64,000 nt of DNA, taken from the NCBI GenBank assembly GCA_013399855.1, contig VXAY01002202.1, positions 201,795 through 265,794 of the forward strand, in the 5' to 3' direction. A program made the position numbers and the translations under genes. This document shows, in pieces, positions 24,101 to 37,546 of this stretch. The notes below the pieces were generated by a model. The model searched no databases and was not told the origin of the DNA. It worked only from the letters and a program-made list of their open reading frames with translations. Position 1 is the stretch's first letter. Each line of letters begins with the position of its first letter. Source of the stretch: Oxyruncus cristatus (Eukaryota; Chordata; Aves; Passeriformes; Cotingidae).

Positions 24101-26330
24101 AAGCGATTTCTGTAGGATGAAAATATCATTTGTCCCATAAAGCCCATTTTCACAAGCCTGCACCAAAACTCAACATGAACTATTCTACTAAGTGGTAGAA
24201 TTCGATATTGTCAGACATGCTTTCCTCCATTATATGCATCTCTTTTTTTAAGTACAAAACAGTCTAACTATGAGCAGCCTGAAATAAATGTTTGTTGCAG
24301 GTGCATAAGCCATCTGTGATACACTCATCTCCTTCAAGAACAATAGCTATTACTAAGGTCCACAGCCTATGAAATATGTAATATAAAAGGGCCACTACTG
24401 CTGGGGAAGCTTGTAGGAATTTAGCAGTTGATATACTAAATATTCACCTGGAATAAATTTAAAACCTGCTCAGGAGAACTGTAGAAACAAAAGAAAACCA
24501 AGATTTAAAAAAGTAGAAGTTGAAGCTGATATAGTAATATCTATAACCTGCTTTTCAGCAGGTTAAAACAGCTACTGGTTTGCCTGAGATATCATTAGAT
24601 TTGCACAGCTGTGCATTGCAGTCTGGCATTTTATGACAACAAAATTCATACTGTGAAAGAAGATTTCTATTCCTATAATAATTTATTGCAGTGATATACG
24701 TGTTGAAAGCACCACAGACATAGTGAATTTTGTGATTTTGTTATTTCTGCCACTAAGACAGCAGCCATCTGAAATGAGAGTACAAATTAGCAGTGAGGTA
24801 GCTCAAAATTAAAAGCTGAACATCTATTTTTGTTAATGAAATATAGCAGAGTCCTAAACAGGGCAGGCAATGTGTCGAAATCTGAAAAGGTCAGATATTG
24901 CACAATGCAAAACTGGTATAATTTAAAATAATAATTATTTCAGTCTATGCAGTCAAGTGGAAACTGCAAGTTACTCCGTGAGTAAACTCACCAGAAGAAT
25001 GTATGTAGGTCAGGAAACACTCAAGCTGCTAAGGAAAACTTCCCCCCCAGAATGAAAAGGCAAATATAGCTGCTCATAACACCAGTTTATGTAAATTTAT
25101 AATCCGAAGTTACTGGTTGCCCAGCATTAAATTTTATTTTGAATAGAAAGATTGCAAAGCTATTTATACATTATTGCACAAATATTTTGAATAATAGCTT
25201 TTAAAAATATAAACCAGTATCTAGATTCTTGATCATTCACCAAACAATGACTGGTGAAAAATGTTGTTAGTAACAATCTTAGTGCTCCACCTTTTCTTTA
25301 AACCACTGTTTCCAGTTAAGCAATTATGACTCAGCTAATGACCGATTTCAGGTGTACTGAAGTACAAACTGAAGCATTTGAATAAAACCTATGGGGTTTA
25401 CTGGTGGTAATTTCAGTTAATTATATTTTCAAAATATACATTTTTTTCGCTTTACGAAGTGGAGATAAATGAGGTGTTTCAAACTCAAATTTTCTTTAAT
25501 TTATAAATGAAATCTATACGGCTTTCTCTGAATACAATATGTTTGAAAATTCAGCATTAATTTTGCATACATAAGCCAATTGTTTTAAAACTCCTACATC
25601 AAACTCCAGCTTTGTTGATTAAAAGATGCCCAGCTTCAACAGTTGTCATTCATCATGTTCTTAATTACTGCCACAATTAACATTATTCCAAAGTTCTTAT
25701 ACTATATACGTATATGTATAAACTGTCTTTTCCTCAGCTGAAGAACAGAAATATTAATTGAATAATATTATTGTCTTATTTGTCCTCAATTGTTTTTCAC
25801 TTTCTGAAACTGGCACAGAGTTTCCTAGAGTAAAAATCTAAGCAGACTGGCAACCTTTTCCTAAAGTATAAAACAGCTGTATATTACTGCTTGAAACTTC
25901 AGGCTTTTTGGAAATGTAGACAAGTTACAGCCACTTGGAACTAATCAACAACCAATTTTGGTTCCATGATCTGCTCCCCTCTATTTCTTGGAATGAAGTT
26001 TGAGGGAAAATTCAATTCACAAAGTATGCAGATTCTTGATTCTCCTTAGATGTAGCAGTTGTTAGATGTAAGCATTTATGTTGGAAGTTGCCCACAGGAT
26101 GTTTATTCTTGGTGGAGAAAAACCTCTGAAGAAAAGCAGAAATGAAGAGAGAGAAAGCTTGAAAATGCAGCTGGACTACTAGATAACAACTCTTTACCTC
26201 AGAGACTATTTTTCATATTACAATAGTATTATGTTTATTCAGTTTATTAACAATGTTATTAGAAGAAAATCTTACTTTAATATGTATCCTGTAGTTTAAA
26301 TCAGTGTTAGCTGTTTTTCTATTCGCTGAA
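21136..26330. other. AT-rich gene-poor stretch
   Basis: No recognised repeat, exon or RNA gene in 5.2 kb. Features seen are an 8-bp perfect hairpin at 24544-24565, an A15 run near 22770, and MARE/AP-1-like 'tgactcagctaatga' near 25328. ORFs here (21765-21962, 22011-22256, 23591-23791) are short and without domains. Confidence 0.5.
24544..24565. repeat. Perfect 8-bp inverted repeat, 6-nt loop
   Basis: TAACCTGC (24544-24551) pairs exactly with GCAGGTTA (24558-24565) across TTTTCA. It is compact, but its size is compatible with chance. Confidence 0.8.
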
Positions 26331-26655
26331 TGTAACCCTTTTGCTTATTGGCTGTGTATACTTTAGATTTATAGCTTTCCCTTACCTTGTATCTTCCCTC
26401 TCCCTAATAGGGTAAGTTTTATCACAGTTTAGCCAGTTATAGACACATCCCTGTATGAATTTCCCTTGAATCCTCCCAAATTCCAGACATTCCATGCTCT
26501 ACCAGATAAAAAACTAGCCTTCCCTTTCAATAAAGCCTTTTTCCTCCATTTTGTGCTCCAGATCTATTTTGTCTTCACCTGTCGGTGATTTTTATGCAGA
26601 ATAGATCTTTCACGGTCTAACCCAAGGAGGTTTCGTAGTTTTAACCCCTGATACA
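26331..26655 (+). mobile_element. Probable ERV LTR, plus strand (class I-like)
   Basis: The stretch opens TGTAACCCTTTTGCTTATTG. It has a pyrimidine-rich central part and a strong polyA region, 'ttcaataaagcctttttcc' (AATAAA at 26529-26534). A U5-like segment follows, 'ttttgtcttcacctgtcgg', and then 'cacggtctaacccaagg'. AATAAAGCC-type polyA signals followed by a T/C-rich U5 are typical of gammaretrovirus-like LTRs. The 3' border is uncertain (about 26615-26655), and no TATA box or target-site duplication could be fixed. It could instead be part of an older fragment. Confidence 0.5.
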
Positions 26656-26935
26656 TTTACACATTGTAAGAATAGCTTTGTACCAGTATCCCCAGGCTTT
26701 TACCACAAACTGAAGTTCCTTGTGTTTTTTGTTTGTTTGCTTTTGTGTACTTCATTGAGAGTATGTAATGAGAACACCTCTTTCCTAATGGGATTTTGTG
26801 GTCTTGGCACACACCTTCTTTAGTACAGCATGAGTTTTATCCATTAGGGTACCAATCTGTAAGTATCCAGGAATATTTGGAACGGAGTTTTCAGCGAGGT
26901 AGGGGTGTGCTATATCAGACTAGGCTACACCAGAC

Positions 26936-26992
26936 CAGAATCACTGAGATTGGAGAAGACGTCTAAGATCATCAAGTCCAACTGTTAATAAG
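26936..26992 (-). mobile_element. Short CR1 3'-end fragment, minus strand
   Basis: The sequence 'agaatcactgagattgga' followed by 'gaagacgtctaagatcatc' and 'aagtccaactgttaa' is the reverse complement of the CR1 3' terminus. Only ~55 bp is left. Confidence 0.75.
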
Positions 26993-29057
26993 AAAAAACC
27001 TTCCATTTGTTTTATTTCTCATTTTGCTGATATAAGCTCTCCGAAGCAATTTTTAATTTGTGATTTTGACAGTCTAATCATGTGATTCTATCTACTACAT
27101 TTCAGTGACATCAACACAATTGAATTTATACTCACAAATGAAAAATTTATGAGCTCAAATTTTCGCTGCTTAGAAGCCAGTCTCTTAGCAGACATATATA
27201 GGAAATTAAATACTGTATTATTTTCATGTATAATAGTGACATAGTGAATTTTCTTATGGACATTTTTATTCAATGCTAAGTGAGTTATTATTTTTCTCCA
27301 ATAAAGCTTGTTCAAAATTATATGGCACACTATTAAGATAAAATATGAGTAATTTACCAAAGCTTTCTATCTTGATAGATGTTTGATATCAGAATCTTCA
27401 CTTCCAGCAGTGAAGATTTCAGGACACTGTGCTTCCACGTGAAGAGGAAAAACACATTGGTTCATTGCAAATAAATTTTGATTTCTTCTGCTTATATCTG
27501 TATGCAAGAGAAGTCCTTAGTGCATCTTCACATGTTACTCTATAGTATTACAGAGAGTTAAAGACAGTATAAAGCTTATTTGAAGTAAAAGGGGAGAACA
27601 TTTTTAGAGATTCCATATTAATCTCCAGATTTTAAATAAAAGAAATGTAAAATGAATTTATCCTCTGCTCTCTTGATCAAAATTTCTGTTTAGAGCAGTC
27701 TAGAGCAGAGTTGCCACCAAAGATGGAGATATTTATTATCTGTTCGGGAATCATTCATGTTTTACAGAAGCAATTTCAGTGATATTCATTACTTACTTTG
27801 TAGCTACCATGAGGTTTATTGTTTACACGTATAGGTTGGATATGAATCAATGTAATCACCCTAGTTATTACAGAAATCCAGGGTAATTCTCAAGACATTA
27901 CTTTTCACCTTTGGATCAATATCAAGTTCTATAGGACTAAATCCCGGAAGCTGCATGACTCCCCATACTCACGTGGGGGACAGTGACTGTGAGTCTGACA
28001 AGACCTTTGTAGACCTTTTTGAGTGAGATACAGCTTTGAACAATTATCATGTTTCACTGAAAGTCTTCCATTTTAAAGGAAGAGAACAGTTGTCACTTCC
28101 TGTTCTGTTTATGCCTCATTTGTTTCTAATATCTCAAAACCGAGCAAGGTAGGGATTTGATGCTATAGCTCTATAGGCTTTTTCACACTTTTTTTTTTTC
28201 ACACTTTTTTTTTTTCTCTCTCTTTCCACTCCCCTCCTCCCTGGGTTTTGGTCCCATATCTTCTGAGAAGTTAGGAAATTGAAACACTGGTTCAAGACCT
28301 CTTTGTAGGTAAAGCTCCCTTATTAACTTTGATATAAAAAGATAGAAATCATAGGTTTGACCGGTAAATGAACTCAGGCACCTTATTTCAAACAGCTATC
28401 TGAAAACTCCATTCCAGGTTCCAAGGCAGAATGTGACTAAAATATTGCAGGCATTCCTCATCTCTTTATGTTTCTGTAAGCATACAAAGTCACATCCAGT
28501 ACTAACCTAATCTTGAATATTCTGAGGAGCCCTACACTCAGTTCATGACCAAGAAACACACTAAATTCTTCCTCAGTCCCCAAAAGGGACTGTTATACAC
28601 AGTACACTGTACAAACACGTACACCACCTGTGTAGCTTTGTAGTACACTCCAAATGCAAACGGGAAACCATTCTAATTTAAGTTTCCATGCAAACTACAG
28701 GGAATCTAAGGAAATAAAGTAAGGGTTTGGATCATATTAAGGTGTTACATTGCCTGCATCTTCTATTAAATGTGACACTTTGAAGTCACTAGTGCTATTA
28801 AGTGTCTTTTGAAGGTCTCTTAGATTGTAAAAAATCTAAATGTACGCCAAATTGAAATACAGGGACATCAGTCTGAAGACAACTCAAATGAAAATATAAT
28901 GATATTGTTCCAAAAGAGCTAGGTTTGAATGCCATTATTTTCTCTACTTGATTTCTGTTGTACCATTTAAGCTGTTTAAGACAACACATTACTTTATTTA
29001 CAATGCTTCACTAAAATATTTATGTTCTAATCAAGTCTGCAGCTGGTTCTCTTAACT

Positions 29058-29100
29058 GGAGATTCAGTACCAGCTCCTTCATGAACAGCACTGAATCTCC
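29058..29100. repeat. Perfect 11-bp inverted repeat, 21-nt loop
   Basis: GGAGATTCAGT (29058-29068) is the exact complement of ACTGAATCTCC (29090-29100). The resulting 43-nt hairpin is shorter than a typical pre-microRNA, and its flanks pair only weakly. Confidence 0.85.
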
Positions 29101-29138
29101 TTAAATTTAAATATAGTGCTCAAGACAATATGCTCATC

Positions 29139-29158
29139 AAAAAAAAAAAAAAAAAAAA
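29139..29158. repeat. Poly(A) run of 20
   Basis: Twenty consecutive A preceded by 'gctcatc'. No retroposed sequence could be recognised upstream, so this is a plain homopolymer rather than a proven tail. Confidence 0.9.
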
Positions 29159-29980
29159 GGCAATCCCATCCTGTTCATTCTGTTTCCATTTTAAGGGATG
29201 TGTTTGGTGCATGCTAATTTGAGCTCTGTAATGTTTTCTCTTGAAATATCATATAGACTGTATTTTGCTAGAATATATGTCATAATGTTTTCTGATATTT
29301 TCAGATGAGCTAAAGTGTATATCTGTTCTTAATCTATTCCCTCTTCTGAGGCAATGTGCATCCTCAGCAGCATATTTAACCAAATGGATTTTTTTCCTTA
29401 ACAGATCAAACTGAGTTCTGCTGCAGGCACAGAACTTCCTATTTAAATGAAAAATGTCTCTGCTTGCAGATTTGAAAACTCACTTATTGACTCTTTCATC
29501 TTGTGTAAACAAATAATCAGCCCATCACCACTATGGTGGGGAAAGTGGAAGAATGAAAGGGAAAGGGAATTTTTGGGAGTACTGCCAAATATTGCATTAC
29601 TTGGAATAAAAAACTACTTGCTTGCTGTTAATGTTGCCATTATACACAGATAGTAGACAGCAATGCTGAGAAAGAACAAAGAAAAATCTACAAAGATGCT
29701 GTAATATCAAATATTTCTCCACACTTAGAAGGCAGTGAGATTTTCTTTTTTGTTTTCTATGACAGCAGAGAAGTCTTGATTTTAACAAAATACTTTAAGA
29801 TGCTTTTTCAACTAAACTCTGAGAAATCTATTTATTTAAGAAGCTTTCAATTTAATCTTCAAGTGTCCAAAGAGTTTAAATGTAACATGATTTAGTTATG
29901 CTTTGAAAAGTCTTAAGTTAACCTCTTTCTAAACGGGTTTGTTTTATTTTTCTCTTCTAGCTAAAGCATATATATATCTC

Positions 29981-30043
29981 TGATGTATATAAAGCTTATA
30001 TATGCTGTATATATAAAGCTTATATGTGATGTATATATAAAGG
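29981..30043. repeat. Three-copy ~24-bp tandem repeat (TATATAAA-rich)
   Basis: The units start at 29981, 30003 and 30027 and share tg[ac]tgtatata(ta)aag. The first two continue with 'cttata'. In one frame the array translates to repeated YIKLI, which explains the odd ORF 29983-30225. Confidence 0.85.
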
Positions 30044-33000
30044 TAATAAATGTAAGGCATCTCATATGCTTTGTTACTCCTGTTGTTTTGTTTGCTTTCA
30101 TAGTGAACCATTATGAGGAAAATAAAAAATCAATGGGTCCTAAAGAAAATTGTATGAGTGGTCTTTTTTCATATAATGATTCTTTGAAATGTGTTATTGC
30201 CAAAGAACCTTTACGGGGTAAATAGGAGCAGTGGAATTGCTCAAGGGATAAGGTGCTAACAACTGTACGTAAAAGCAATTTTGGGGTGAGGTAGATCCAT
30301 AAGGAAGAAAACAAATACTGCGGGTTTTAGACCCAGTCTACGGTTGCTATCCTTACAAAAACACCTGCAAGTGCTGAAGGAAAGCATTTCTTTGTTAGAT
30401 CCTTGGAATGGCATTGGTAAATATTGATTTGGGATCTGGACAAGAAGATACTCCTCAAAGCACGATTTGTTCTTTTCTTACTAATGTCTCATGGCTCCCC
30501 TAAATTGAAATAAGACAGTTCATGGAAGCAGATGGAAGTGACATGTTACACCAAAGTCTCTTATTTCTGTATTCAATGAAATTATTGTGTTCTGAATTCA
30601 GCTGTAATCAGCTATAATAAGAGTTGCTCAAAACAGTGCAGATTTGCAGTTACGGGTGAACTTTGTGCCTGCCTAATATTAAAATCTGTATTCTTTAGAA
30701 TTTGAGCTTACATTTAAAAACATAGTCTTACTAATGTAAATCTGTCACAACTAGACTGTTTTGCAATAGAAGCAGGTTAAAAGAGTGGATGCTTGCCATA
30801 AATCATCAACATTTTAGTGAACGTAAATCGGTGCTAAAAAGTAGGTTATTTACAGTGCACTGGAAAACACACCTGAATAAAGTAAACAATATTTTTGCCC
30901 TATATCTTGTAGCAAATAAATTTTCAAGCTAGGAGGAGGCAATTTGTTATGTTAGATACTATTGCTTCATCTGTACTTGTGATTTTTTTTTTTAATGTTT
31001 ATGAACCATTTAGGCTAAATCCCATGTGATTTTAAACACTGTAGAAACCTGCAAACTCATACTGGAAGTAAGTAATATCAAACACATTGTTAACGCACAC
31101 TGCAAAAACTTCACAGCAACATGAAAAATGAACATTTTGAATCAATATGGAGCATGGAAATATACGTACATAGAAGACAACGTGATTAAATGAATGCTGT
31201 CAGAAGGCTCTGTCTTATACCTCTTTGAATAGCTTCATTTAAAAGTAGATTTTGACTTTTACTTCATCACTGGGTAAGTGTACTAGTTATATACTAGTTA
31301 TACTAGGTTAAGTGTTGGAATAGTCTTCAACAGACATTTATAGGAGGGGCATTTTAGTTTTAGTTGAAAAAATCCTCTAATATTTCTCCCAGTAGCTTTT
31401 CTGTTCACTAAAGAAACTTCTTAATCCTCAATATTAATTTTATTTTTCATTTTCTTTCCTAAGACTAATAGTGATTTTGCTGCCTGTTTACAAATATATG
31501 ACTATTCCTACTGTAAATGCTTGTGAAGTGATACAGGGAATAACATGAGAAGAAAATCAGGGACAAGTTATTTGTTATTTCTTATTGTAATTAAAAAAAA
31601 ATGGAGCATCGTAAAAAAATGAATTTTACTGAACAAAATCATACTGTGTCTTTAAATGATCTCAAATAATTTTGTACCTGCATCTTCAAAATCAACAAGG
31701 ATTTTTTCCCTCTTTCAGTAAAAGAGGAATAAGTTAATTCAAAAGAAAAGCAAATAAAATAAATTAATGATAAAATATAACCCATGGGGGAAGTTTTTCT
31801 GTCAGATGAACTGATATAAAATCGTTACCTCATTAGCTTCTTTCTTTATGCTGTATTTATCTTGGAATAGTTAGAGTAATATTTAGCCCATAAGACCTGT
31901 TATAGCAATATAGCTCAATTGATTGAAATGGGAATGATCTATCATGCTAGCATGAATTAGGTCTGGAATACAGTCTTTATTTTCATTTTACTTCTCACAA
32001 AGCTAACAAGTCTAGAAAGAAAGTTATTTTGGCTTGTTTTGTAGTTTCTGCAAAAAGCCACAGTTAAACTAACCAAAAGAGTTTTGCGAACAGTCATCCA
32101 GAGTCATTACTATCATATCAGGGAGCCACCACCTCAGTTTAAAGTTCATCCAATATTTATAGAACTGTTAGCTTACTGTCTCCTGGTTGCTGGGTGAAGA
32201 AGCTAATCAAAACCTCACAGCTTTTGCTATCACTCAAGGACTCCGGGATAGAATGTAATCTGTAGCTTTGGAACGCTAGAAGCCACAAGTTGGACAGATT
32301 ACATGATGATTGACAGCTCAGGTATCATTGCACAAAGAATGGAACCTATCTCCCTCTGCTATAGCTGAATCACATGGGTGATTATATGTATCACAGGTCA
32401 AATCTTCAGTTTATTCAGCCAACCAGCGCACTAATGTGCAAGTTTAAAAAAGTAAATGCATCAGCTAACTTCAGCAAGCATTTTTCTCCAAGAGGACCCT
32501 TCAATAACGTGCCTCTAATGACTGTGAGTACATTTTAATCAGGGAAGCTCTCCTAATAAATCTCAGTTAGATGGCTAGTATGATTGAGGACTACTCATCT
32601 GAGTATCTACCAGGCTCCAGATCATGGGTTGGAATTTGAAGTGCAGAATGAATAAATGCATCTTCTTGATAAACTGTTCAGTATGCGTATTCTAACAGTT
32701 TACTCTTGATTTTGCTTTTAAATAAATAAACCTGGAGAAGGATTTTTAATTTTAAATCCTGGACTAGTCAGTTCATCAGTCACCAGGTACAATTTGCCTT
32801 GTATTATATGCCTGCTTGAATAAGCTGTGTATTAGTCATGTTAATTTTTCAATGGGCATTTTGGTCATAAGTAAGAATGGCAAGCTGCAATGAAAGCAAA
32901 GAAAGGAATAGCTGTAAGTGAAGATTTTTGTTTACCATTTCCTTCACTGCATAACTGAAAGGGTTCTGCATGAATAAAAAATGCTCTATACATTGAGGCT

Positions 33001-33624
33001 CTGAAAGTCTGTGGTGCTGTTTGGTGATCCATAGAATAGAATGGAAATTTTGTGAGAAATTTTAAAAACAGTTAAAAAGGACTGAAATCCAGGAAGAGTC
33101 ATGTGCCTAGCTAACTCCCCTACACTATGCAAATAATTTTACTTAAGGTAAATATTTAAGAAAGAGAAGAACAACTAGTCCATCTTTCTGAGAACACCAC
33201 CAAGACAGAACCTTCAAGGAAGGCTGCTCTCTAAGAATGCCAAAGATTTGCAAGCAGAAGAATCACTCTTTGGTGGTTATTGATGAATATTAAGAATATT
33301 AAACTCTTGCTAACAATTCCAAAGATGAGTTCACCCGTAACCAAAAACCAGATTACTGTTGTGTTTTTCTCTTTCGGGTCTTTTAGTATTATTTATTATT
33401 GTATGTTTTAACTGAAAAGCTTACTGCTCCTTTATTTGCTTATTTGGGTGTTTGTTTATTAAAATCCTTGAATGTGAAAAAATATATTTATTGACATGAC
33501 TTTTCAATGCAGAATTGCATGTGACATGAGCATACGATTATCATCCATTGCTGTGAGCTCACCAGGTAAATTTAAGATAGTTTTTTTAAAGTACCTGATA
33601 GGTTAGACACTGACACGTGTTTTG

Positions 33625-33663
33625 TTAGCCTAGCTAACAAAGCCTAGCCAACAAAGCCTAGCC
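33625..33663. repeat. Short inverted plus direct repeat (AACAAAGCCTAGC x2)
   Basis: TTGTTAG and CTAACAA form a 7-bp stem around CCTAG. Next to it 'aacaaagcctagc' occurs twice in tandem. This is probably slippage of a local palindrome. Confidence 0.75.
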
Positions 33664-34181
33664 TGGATTTTTACTGTCGGTTCTGTCAATGGTCGAGTCA
33701 TGTTAGTATGACTGGCAGCATTGTACTTAGAGATCATTGTCTCTTGAGTGCTGATACTGTGCTTCCTGAGTCTCAATGTCTTCCACACAGAAACATGCTA
33801 CTTATGGTACCTGGTATCAGATTCTTTCCCTTTTCTTTCCTTTCTCTCTCTTTGACTGTCTTTCTTCAGTGCTATTTCCATAACGTGAGTCATCATGATA
33901 TCCATGACCTTTACAAACATTAAGGAATGTTTGTTACTGTAAGACTTTCCTGACCATAGTGAGTCATGTAATGCCATACCAGTAGCCACACAAGGGAGGG
34001 AAGTAGTAGAAGTAGTTATGTAAATCCTGAAGATGCCCCACTGAAGCTGGACAGACAGAAATTCCTGTGTGATAAACATTCCTTCTGTTTCTATGTACTT
34101 GGAGTTCATGTCTATGTGCGGAATCACGGAGGTATGCAAAACCCTCACTTTTTTGACAGATCTTTTTTTGGGTGGGTATTT

Positions 34182-34232
34182 TTTGTGTTTGTTTGTCCGT
34201 TTGTTTGTCTATCTGTCTGTTTGTTTGTTTTT
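34182..34232. repeat. (TTTG)n / (TCTG)n microsatellite
   Basis: A tract of TTTG, TCCG, TATC and TCTG tetranucleotides, imperfect, about 50 bp long. Confidence 0.85.
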
Positions 34233-36858
34233 CAGGAGCTAATTACCAATTCCCTCTTCCTTTTATTTTAACCAGAAGTTAAAATCATCTTGCAACATAG
34301 AGAGTTTACTCTGTTGGATGTCAGTTCTCACAGTTCTGCGTAAGACTTGTGAGGTTCAGAAAAGCTGTTTTCTTTACATACCTTTCCTTTTATTTCTGTT
34401 GATTTTTCCAACAAATGTATGCATTGCTTCTAAAATAAGACTTTCATATTTTACTTTTTGTCTGAAAAAGAAAGCTTTAAAGACATATCTTGAAAGCAAA
34501 CGTAGAATTTTTAGAGAAGTCAGGCTTATAGTCAGTATATTGGAAAGTTTGCTTTGTTTTGTTTTTCTGTGCTTTAAAGTCTCACAAGGAAATAAAATGA
34601 CCCAAATCTTCTGGAGGAGAATTGAAGGCAACACACAGAGAAAAAAATCCAGTTTATATTGCAGAGTAATTGTTTCCTACCCTTCTGTGATTTCTTTGAG
34701 GGAGCTAGAGGCTTGAATTTTAAAGTCTTAGGTAAATCTCATATTATGTTCTCAGCATAGTGTTAACTCTCCTGTCTGTCACTAACATCCACCCAGAAGT
34801 GGTTAGCAGTACATATAGGTTGTGAGAACAGTTTGGGAATAATGAGAGTTACCACTATTCATAAATCAATGAAATATAATTTTCTTTGTGTTTAATTTTT
34901 TTAATACAGTTATGTTCTTAAATCTGAGGACATTCTCAATTGTGGCAACAGACTTGACTAAAGAAACTCAAGTAACAGAGAATGACACCCTTTAGGATAC
35001 CTTGACATATTAGAATAATTTTCCTACTTGCAAAATTATATGTTCTGATATCCAGACATGGCTTTCTTTTGTTGACATACTGGAAATTAATTTTAGGGAG
35101 CAAATGTTACATAACAGGAAATTGAAATAGTATGTATCTTAAAATACTAAGATTTAATTGACTAGAGGGTTTTGATAATTCTGAGAAACAATTTAAACAT
35201 CTACTCTGGGTTAGCAAGGTTGTTTTTTTTAGAAAAATGGGAGGTATAATCAAGCTACCAGTAGATTTCACATGTTATTAGTAGAGATGATTTGGTGCTT
35301 CTTCTGTAATTTCTCTCTGTGTTCATTTTAAAGGTGAGCATCCTTTTTGTGTTCTGTCAGATCAACTGATCCTCACTACAACTGATACAGCTCTCTCATC
35401 TTTTTTTAACTCACATGAAGCAATATTCACCATAAGAGCAATAGAGAAATAGAGAATAATGATAGAAAGTGTTCTATTTTGTCCTGTTCCCAGGACTCAG
35501 AAAGTATATCACACGTATAGGTACAATCCCTGCCCACCTGAAATTTAATTGGATACAGGATCCATAGGAAATTCAGGAGAAAGTTGAAGAGGAGGGACAA
35601 TAAATAAGCCTAGCAAAATCCTCACTATGGGACACTGATTGGGAGAATTTTTAAGTACTTTTTGTGTGTTGTCCAGAGTGGTGCAAAATTGTTTGCATGA
35701 ACCTCCATAGGAAATTGCTATTCTAAAGCTCACAGAAACAGGGAAACATAGGCCAGAAAGTTACAAAGACCTTGACAAGGTATTGGCCATTTTGCTGTTT
35801 TCAAATAAACAACAAGTACATAGTCTTCTCTTGCCAGTGTTACATTGACAATGAATAATTCATGTTCTTATTTTGTATGATATTTTTTGCTTAAACCTCC
35901 ACTGCCCTGTCAGGTCATAAAAATAGGACAAAGACTTCAATGAGACTTACAAGGTTCAGGTGGGAAGGTACACTCATTCTTCCTAGGATAAGAGCTTCTC
36001 CTGGATTTGCATTAAACATATGTATCAAGATAGCTCTGTTCATTAGGGGAGCAGGGTGAAGAACATTACTTTGGCTGGAAATATTTGCATTGAACCAGAG
36101 GCAACCTGCAGCCACCTTAGTTCAGTCTTAGGGACTGGCTCATCTGGCAAGAAAGATGCATGGTTTGCTTTGACACAGGACTAAGGTCAGAAACTACTAA
36201 AGTGGAAGAGCATGTAGAGTATCTCCCGTCAGCAAGCAAATATTCAGATTTAATACCTTAAATTTCAACTCATAAAGTTTTAAGTTTTATAATGCTAGTA
36301 AATAATATAGCCATGAAACTCCTTTTAAAAATCCTTTTAAAAAAACCCCTCTTGTAATATAACAGAGAAGAAAAAAAGAAATTCAACAATCATGATAATA
36401 ACTCTCAGCAGATCACAAGCTATATTTTAAAATACAATTATATTGCAAAGTATAAACTATTGTTAATATTTCAGAAAATATTTGCTTGTGTTAAACCTGG
36501 AAGTATTTAATAACCACACACTACATCTTCCACCTATATTTTCCAACTGAAACAAAATGCAGAAGACAACTGTGCAGTTGAATGTGAAAATGAAAAAGTT
36601 TTTAATTATAATTTTGTAAGCAGACCATCTACTTTATAGTAATGAACCCTGTAGTTTATAACTTCTTAATCTCCATTACTCTGATATTGAAAGGTGGTAG
36701 TAAAATTCTCCTTAAAATTCTTCTTTGTTTAGCTGAAACTTAAGTATGCAAAGAGTTTATAAGTTTATAACTGAAGCATGAGAAAGCTCAGCATTGATAT
36801 GAATGGATAGATTCACTACTTCTATTTCTTTTCTTTGTATAGATTTTTTTTACCTCTT

Positions 36859-36878
36859 AAAAAAAAAAAAAAAAAAAA
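36859..36878. repeat. Poly(A) run of 20
   Basis: Uninterrupted A run with no recognisable retroposon upstream. Confidence 0.9.
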
Positions 36879-37546
36879 GAAGCTATGACATTATTTCATA
36901 CAGAGGAAAGTATTTTCAGCTCAAGATGACAGACATGCAGAACCTGCTAGTTTACCTTTACCAGCACGTCACATGACTTTTATTACTCTTACTTGAATGG
37001 GCTCCATTTGTACCTATTTCCTCATATTTCACTTTGTATTTAGGACATAATCAAAGAAAATTATAGTGGAACCCATAGAGGTGGATCCCCCACACTGATG
37101 ACTTGAATTTATTCAAGTGCAATTTTATAGACACTGTTATGGCAGGACAGGGAGTCAGGTTCACTGATTTTTATTTGGTTTCCATTAGAAACCATGAATC
37201 TTTCTGCAGTGCTAGAAAAACAGCCCAGGTATCTCCACATTCAGTTCCAATTCACTATCACATTTGCAAGTCAGAAAAGCTCTCTGAAATGAATGATAAA
37301 TGAATAGTTTTCTGTCAATCACACTATAAGCTGCCTGTGAAAGCCCAGTATGTGTATATTTATATCTAAGACCTTTGCAGGTAATTTCTGTAAAATGTAA
37401 GAGAAATAAGGAACCCAAAAATTGTTGAGAATGTGTGGGACAACCAGACAACCAAAGGAGCAAAAGTATTATAAAGTGTTTTTATTTAAAAACATCAATG
37501 TAGTGAAGAGGGTAATCATAGTCTTAATTTCAATACTGAAGAAGCC

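Larger units (their letters stand above)
26993..37546. other. AT-rich gene-poor stretch with microsatellites
   Basis: There are 10.5 kb without a recognised transposon or exon. It contains duplicated 'cacacttttttttttt' units at 28185-28216, poly(A) runs of 20 at 29139-29158 and 36859-36878, a TATATA-rich short tandem repeat at 29981-30043, an 11-bp inverted repeat at 29058-29100, a short direct repeat near 33628-33661 and a TTTG/TCTG tetranucleotide tract at ~34182-34232. The longest ORF (34318-34716, 132 codons) is hydrophobic and low in information, and matches no family I know. Confidence 0.5.

Noticed and set aside
28185..28216. Duplicated 'cacacttttttttttt' as a polypyrimidine tract and splice acceptor
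   Set aside because: No clear AG followed by an open, conserved exon. Looks like simple slippage.
29139..29158. Poly(A) of 20 as the tail of a processed pseudogene
   Set aside because: No spliced-gene similarity upstream and no flanking duplication seen.
34318..34716. 132-codon ORF with a hydrophobic N-terminal part
   Set aside because: The apparent signal-peptide-like stretch is what T-rich DNA encodes in any frame. No motif follows, and the opposite strand is open too.
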